Source of the DNA: Clostridia bacterium
GTDB taxonomy: Bacteria > Bacillota_E > SLMV01 > PUMD01
DNA length: 9,370 nt
NCBI GenBank assembly: GCA_007128555.1
Contig: SKXF01000449.1
Coordinates: forward strand, 1 to 9,370
Direction of reading: 5' to 3'
This document shows positions 6,151 to 9,370 of the stretch, one piece after another. A program made the translations under genes and the position numbers. The notes beneath the pieces were generated by a model that saw nothing but the letters and a program-made list of their open reading frames with translations, was not told the DNA's origin and ran no database searches. Within the stretch, counting starts at the first letter, position 1; every line of letters begins with the position of its first letter.

Positions 6151-6296
6151 AGGAGATCCCTGTGTGTGCGGGGGTGTTGCTCCAGGCGGATTCGGGGAGC
6201 TGCGAAGGTGTCTAAGGGGTCTGCCTGTGAAGGTTATGCACTGGATCTGTGGATGTGGATCGATGAATACTCCGATGGTCGAGAGGGATGGTGCCG

Positions 6297-6899
6297 ATGG
6301 CAGAGATTCTTGTGACAGGGTTCGAACCTTTTGGAGGCAGTGGAACTAATCCCTCAGGCGAGGTTGCACGGGCCCTGGATGGCTCTGTGGTGAACGGGAA
6401 CCGGGTGATGGGTGTCGTCTTGCCGGTCAGCTGGGCCGATTCTCACCGGGAGCTGTATCGTGCAATTGAAGACGTAAAGCCCGGCGCGATTGTCTGCCTG
6501 GGACAGAGTGGTCGCGGGTTCATCGCCCTCGAGCGCATAGCGATCAACTGCTGTGAGGGCAAGGATAATGACGGGGTGGAGGGCGGTGGCCGCCCGGTGA
6601 TCGGCGGTGCGCCCGACGGTTTGTTTACCCAGCTCCCGCTGGGATGTCTCAGGGATGCGCTGAACGGGGCGGGCATCCCGGCCGAGATCTCCAACAGCGC
6701 GGGCACCTACCTGTGTAACTACGTCATGTACGGTCTGCTACATTACCTGGGGGAGGCCGGCGATACCCTGGCTGCGGGCTTCGTGCATGTGCCCTCGCTA
6801 CCGAGGCAAGTTGTGTCAGGGAAGGGGCGTGGCAAACCCAGCATGAGCCAGGACCTGATCGACGAGGCTGTGCGGGTGATACTGAGCGTACTTGGTTAG
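6297..6899 (+). CDS. pcp: Pyroglutamyl peptidase I (pyrrolidone-carboxylate peptidase)
   Basis: Cytosolic cysteine peptidase (family C15) that removes N-terminal pyroglutamate from peptides. The 200-residue length is slightly shorter than the usual 200-220. The N-terminus ILVTGFEPFGG followed by NPS is diagnostic. The catalytic triad is visible: E79 in ALERIAIN, C140 in SNSAGTYLCNYVMYG, and H164 in HVPSLP. The segment before E79 (GQSGRGFIALERIAIN) is one residue shorter than the common GQAGGRTDITPERVAIN form. ATG 6297 is preferred because GAGAGGG (6281-6287) ends 9 bases before it; the in-frame ATG at 6288 abuts that site. No signal peptide, as expected. It is divergent from the hydrolase, and a new promoter follows it, so it is probably monocistronic. 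Confidence 0.96.
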   Translation: MAEILVTGFEPFGGSGTNPSGEVARALDGSVVNGNRVMGVVLPVSWADSHRELYRAIEDVKPGAIVCLGQSGRGFIALERIAINCCEGKDNDGVEGGGRPVIGGAPDGLFTQLPLGCLRDALNGAGIPAEISNSAGTYLCNYVMYGLLHYLGEAGDTLAAGFVHVPSLPRQVVSGKGRGKPSMSQDLIDEAVRVILSVLG

Positions 6900-6946
6900 T
6901 TTGCCAACACTCTCATTAAATTCCCTTGACAGTCGCCCCCCGGGCG

Positions 6947-6975
6947 TTGTGGCTTGCACAGTTTGCAGCTATAAT
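6947..6975 (+). promoter_or_regulatory. Candidate sigma-70-type promoter for the SLH protein gene
   Basis: A perfect -10 box TATAAT (6970-6975) lies 17 bp after TTGTGG (6947-6952, 3 of 6 consensus bases). A consensus TTGACA also occurs at 6926-6931 but is 38 bp from this -10 and has no -10 of its own at normal spacing. Expected transcription start is near 6982, giving a leader of about 40 bases. Confidence 0.6.
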
Positions 6976-6987
6976 CAGAGTGCAAAC
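6961..6987. repeat. Perfect 7-bp dyad enclosing the -10 box (possible operator)
   Basis: GTTTGCA (6961-6967) and TGCAAAC (6981-6987) form an inverted repeat with a 13-bp spacer that contains TATAAT. Centre-to-centre distance is 20 bp, about two helical turns, as expected for a dimeric repressor site. An overlapping pair, TTGCAC (6954-6959) and GTGCAA (6980-6985), offers a second match. Confidence 0.45.
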
Positions 6988-7023
6988 ACACAGACTATCT
7001 GACATAGAGCGAGGGGATACATC

Positions 7024-9150
7024 GTGAGTCGCCACGTCATCGCCGTATCGTTGACCGCCATCATGCTCATCGTCGCATTTGCCGGTGGCACCTCGTGGGC
7101 TGAAGGGCTTCCAGGTATTGTCACCTCATCTTTCCATGATGTTTCATCAGATCACCCAAACGCCCGTGACTTTGCCCTGCTGCAGATCCTGGGCATCTTC
7201 GAGGGGTACGGTGACGGCACGGTTCGCCCGGACCATCCCCTGACGCGCTCGGAGTTTGCCAAGGTGGCCGTGACCCTCCTCAACAAGCAGGACCAGGTTG
7301 AGGCCATCACCGGATGGGACCACCCCGACTTCAGGGATGGGGATCAGATTGCGCCCGTGTGGTGGGGGTGGATCAACGTGGCCCATTCGCTGGGGCTTCT
7401 CAGGGGCTATGAGGACAACACCTTCCGTCATCGAGCCAATATTACCCTCGCCGAGGTGATCACGGTGCTTCTTCGGGTCGCTGGATACGAGGATTTCCTG
7501 GAGGACCTGAGTTATCCCCACGGATACGTTGCCATGGCAGAGCAGCTTGGGCTCACCCGTGGTGTGGACCTGGCACCCTATTTGCCTGTGACGCGGGCGG
7601 AAATGGCGACCATGGCCGTCAATGCATTGAAGTTGAACCCTCCCGATTCAACGGGTTCCCCGGCTGATGACCGGGTGTCCGGTTACCGCCCCAGTCTGCT
7701 GGATCGCAGGGATGAGCGGATCGCTGGGCTTGTTTCGGCTGTCAGCGACGAGGGGTTGAAGATCGACGGCGCGGTTTATCCCCTGGGTCCTTCCGTTTAC
7801 CTTTTCGATGCGGATCAGCTGCAATCTCTGCCGGGGCAGTGGGTTTCAGCCTACAGGAGGCCGACCGGTGAGGTGGGCTACATTGAGACGGCGCCGGCAC
7901 CGACCGCGTTCAGCGGGGTGCTGGGCGATATTGACGTCGTGAACAGGCGCCTTCGGGTTGAGGGGCGTTGGGTGAAATGGATCCCCGAGGATGCCGACCT
8001 GGAACAGACCCGGTGGCTGATCAACGGAAGGATGTTGTCCCAGGCCGATGCGCTGCGCAAGCTCTCCGCGGCTGGCGAAGCGGTCGAGGTCAGGGTTTCT
8101 GCCAGGGAGGACTGGGCAGAGGAGATCGAGGCCCTTGTGTGGGATGTCCCCGAGGTGACGGTTGCCGGCGAAGCCGTGCAGACGCCCGGGGGATGGCTCC
8201 TTCCGATCGAGTACATGTCGGCACGCCGCGAGGTGATCCGGCGAGAGATCTTGTTCGGCTGGCAGGCACTGCCCCTGACAGCGGGCGGGGACGGGGAGAT
8301 TGCGCGGGTTGACGACTTGCAGAAGGGCGACGTCATGCGAGCGGCAACGGGCGGTGCTTTCGGCATGGGTCCTGATGATCCGGTCTCCGCCAGCAGGTTG
8401 TACCGGGTCCAGGTCCGCCGCAATATCGTGTCGGGCAGTGTCGAGCAGGTGAGCGTTCTCCACGAGGAGGGTGATCTTCTTTTCGTATTTGAGCTCGAAG
8501 ATGGGACCAAGGTGAGGCTAAGGCGCGGCGGCTTCCTCGGCGCCGAGTCCGACATGAGCCTCAATGATCTTTACCATGCCAGCTGGGTCACCTTTGCCCT
8601 GGGCTTTGACGGGTATGCCCGAAGAGCCCTCGAGGCGAGAGTAGAGGGCACGAAGTCCAAGTATGTGAAGCTCCTGACGGTCGAGCATGTGACCGAGAAT
8701 GATCACATCCGCGAATCGCTCCTCGTTGTGGATGAGGCGGGCGAGGCCGTGGCCTATCAACTGGCTTTTCCAGCCCTGTGGGCACTGTTCGTGGATGATT
8801 CACTGGAGCTCAGGCGGGATCGACTGGTGCAGATCGAGGTGAACGATGCGGGCAAGTGCGAGGGCGTGCTTTCCTGGGTGGAGGAGGACCCCCTTTCCGG
8901 CACCTTTGTGGTGGTCTTTGTGGACGCGGCCGAGAGTTTCGTGATGGTCCGCCGGACCTCTGCTTCCATCCTGCACACCTCTTCGGACTCGCCAGATTCC
9001 GGCGACGATGTCATGGTGGCGGTGGATGCGGCTGTGTATACTTCCGGTGGAAAATACGTCGGCGTGGCGTCGCTGAAGATTGGGCAGACGGTGTGGATCT
9101 ACAAAGATGACGCGGGCGATGTGGCCCTCATTGAGGTTGAGGGACCGTAG
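7024..9150 (+). CDS. Secreted S-layer homology (SLH) domain protein
   Basis: A 708-residue exported protein likely anchored to the cell wall. Residues 1-26 form a Sec signal peptide with a hydrophobic core (IAVSLTAIMLIVAF) and probable cleavage after SWA. Three SLH domains follow at about 37-88, 103-155 and 156-203, with hallmarks such as LGIFEGYGDGTVRP and LTRSEFAKVAVTLL, LGLLRGYEDNTF, and PVTRAEMATMAVNAL. SLH triplets bind pyruvylated secondary wall polymers in Gram-positive bacteria, or outer-membrane/peptidoglycan partners in others. From about 231 to the end I see no catalytic motif, only about six divergent beta-rich modules of 60-90 residues, often with a GD- or charged-turn segment and an alternating strand at the end. 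The GTG start has GAGGGG (7011-7016) 7 bases upstream. The role is probably envelope structure. The SLH call is firm; the C-terminal function is unknown. Confidence 0.92.
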   Translation: MSRHVIAVSLTAIMLIVAFAGGTSWAEGLPGIVTSSFHDVSSDHPNARDFALLQILGIFEGYGDGTVRPDHPLTRSEFAKVAVTLLNKQDQVEAITGWDHPDFRDGDQIAPVWWGWINVAHSLGLLRGYEDNTFRHRANITLAEVITVLLRVAGYEDFLEDLSYPHGYVAMAEQLGLTRGVDLAPYLPVTRAEMATMAVNALKLNPPDSTGSPADDRVSGYRPSLLDRRDERIAGLVSAVSDEGLKIDGAVYPLGPSVYLFDADQLQSLPGQWVSAYRRPTGEVGYIETAPAPTAFSGVLGDIDVVNRRLRVEGRWVKWIPEDADLEQTRWLINGRMLSQADALRKLSAAGEAVEVRVSAREDWAEEIEALVWDVPEVTVAGEAVQTPGGWLLPIEYMSARREVIRREILFGWQALPLTAGGDGEIARVDDLQKGDVMRAATGGAFGMGPDDPVSASRLYRVQVRRNIVSGSVEQVSVLHEEGDLLFVFELEDGTKVRLRRGGFLGAESDMSLNDLYHASWVTFALGFDGYARRALEARVEGTKSKYVKLLTVEHVTENDHIRESLLVVDEAGEAVAYQLAFPALWALFVDDSLELRRDRLVQIEVNDAGKCEGVLSWVEEDPLSGTFVVVFVDAAESFVMVRRTSASILHTSSDSPDSGDDVMVAVDAAVYTSGGKYVGVASLKIGQTVWIYKDDAGDVALIEVEGP

Positions 9151-9164
9151 GGTGGCGTTCCGCC

Positions 9165-9370
9165 GTGGAGAAACGACCCGATGTGAATTCGATTGTGAGC
9201 CAGTACCTACCCGGGCGTACCTGCACGATACATCCCCTGTCCGGTGGGCACTTGTCCGAGGTGTACCGGGTGGATCTGTCCGACGGGCAGCTCATCCTCC
9301 GGGTGAGGCCGGAGGTGTTCCGCAGGGAGCATGTCCAGGCAGACCACGCACTCCTGGAGTACCTTTCCAA
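9165..9370 (+). CDS. Aminoglycoside phosphotransferase/CotS-like kinase, N-terminal part only
   Basis: An open frame running off the window end (68 codons visible) encodes the start of a protein-kinase-like fold. HPLSGGHLSEVYRVDLSDG fits the glycine-rich ATP loop of aminoglycoside phosphotransferase, homoserine kinase and spore-coat CotS relatives. LILRVRPEVF fits the following strand, and the REH...LLEYL helix comes next. The HxD catalytic loop and metal-binding Asp would lie beyond the window, so the substrate cannot be inferred; antibiotic resistance should not be assumed. GTG 9165 has a weak GGGTGG site 9 bases upstream. In-frame GTG 9183 (GGAG 12 bases before) and GTG 9195 are alternatives. 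It starts 14 bp after the SLH gene with no terminator between, so read-through from the SLH promoter is likely. Confidence 0.75.
   Translation, partial: MEKRPDVNSIVSQYLPGRTCTIHPLSGGHLSEVYRVDLSDGQLILRVRPEVFRREHVQADHALLEYLS

Noticed and set aside
6926..6931. Consensus TTGACA as the -35 box of the SLH gene
   Set aside because: It is 38 bp from TATAAT and no -10-like box lies 16-18 bp downstream, so TTGTGG at 6947 is the better partner.
7846..8564. Two overlapping minus-strand open frames of over 200 codons
   Set aside because: Both are antisense to the SLH protein gene, rich in Arg/Ser/Pro as expected of GC-rich shadows, with no motifs.
9165..9370. Antibiotic-resistance gene (aminoglycoside phosphotransferase)
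   Set aside because: Only the ATP-binding N-lobe is visible, and many members of this superfamily are metabolic or spore-coat kinases.

Overview
The window is a stretch of GC-rich bacterial chromosome carrying mostly housekeeping and peptide or amino-acid metabolism genes. I see no insertion sequence, CRISPR array, rRNA, tRNA or phage module. S-layer homology (SLH) domains on a secreted protein, strong purine-rich Shine-Dalgarno sites (one reads AAAGGAGG), and use of GTG and TTG starts suggest a high-GC member of the Bacillota (Clostridia, Limnochordia or Symbiobacterium-like lineages). That placement is inference and I cannot name a genus.

Layout. From the left, a minus-strand M32 zinc carboxypeptidase (93-1610) is followed on its 3' side by a long GC hairpin. 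It is divergent, across 115 bp, from a peptide deformylase (1726-2226) whose second motif is altered. A recognisable promoter (2230-2258) then leads into two closely spaced plus-strand genes: an unusual alanine racemase-family protein (2332-3651) and a PhzF-family isomerase (3676-4584). After this comes a poorly coding stretch (4585-4989). It contains a short piece matching the N-terminus of gamma-glutamyltransferase, open in the same frame as a 59-residue Com-like zinc-ribbon protein (4990-5169). A perfect 10-bp stem separates that small gene from a convergent minus-strand metallo-beta-lactamase-fold hydrolase of the MJ0301 type (5207-6094, TTG start). Divergent from the hydrolase is pyroglutamyl peptidase (6297-6899). 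A promoter with a dyad around its -10 box precedes a 708-residue secreted SLH protein (7024-9150). Its C-terminal part looks like six divergent tandem beta-rich modules. The window ends inside the N-terminal lobe of an aminoglycoside-phosphotransferase/CotS-like kinase (9165 onward).

How they fit together. Several genes act on peptide ends or amino-acid stereochemistry: carboxypeptidase, deformylase, amino-acid racemase, PhzF-type isomerase, the gamma-glutamyltransferase remnant and pyroglutamyl peptidase. They are split over several transcription units, so this may be loose clustering rather than one pathway. Only the racemase/PhzF pair looks like a true operon. I do not see a convincing new defence or mobile system. 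The points most worth a second look are the atypical racemase paired with PhzF, the gamma-glutamyltransferase scrap next to the zinc-ribbon gene, the altered deformylase motif, and the SLH gene with its promoter dyad.
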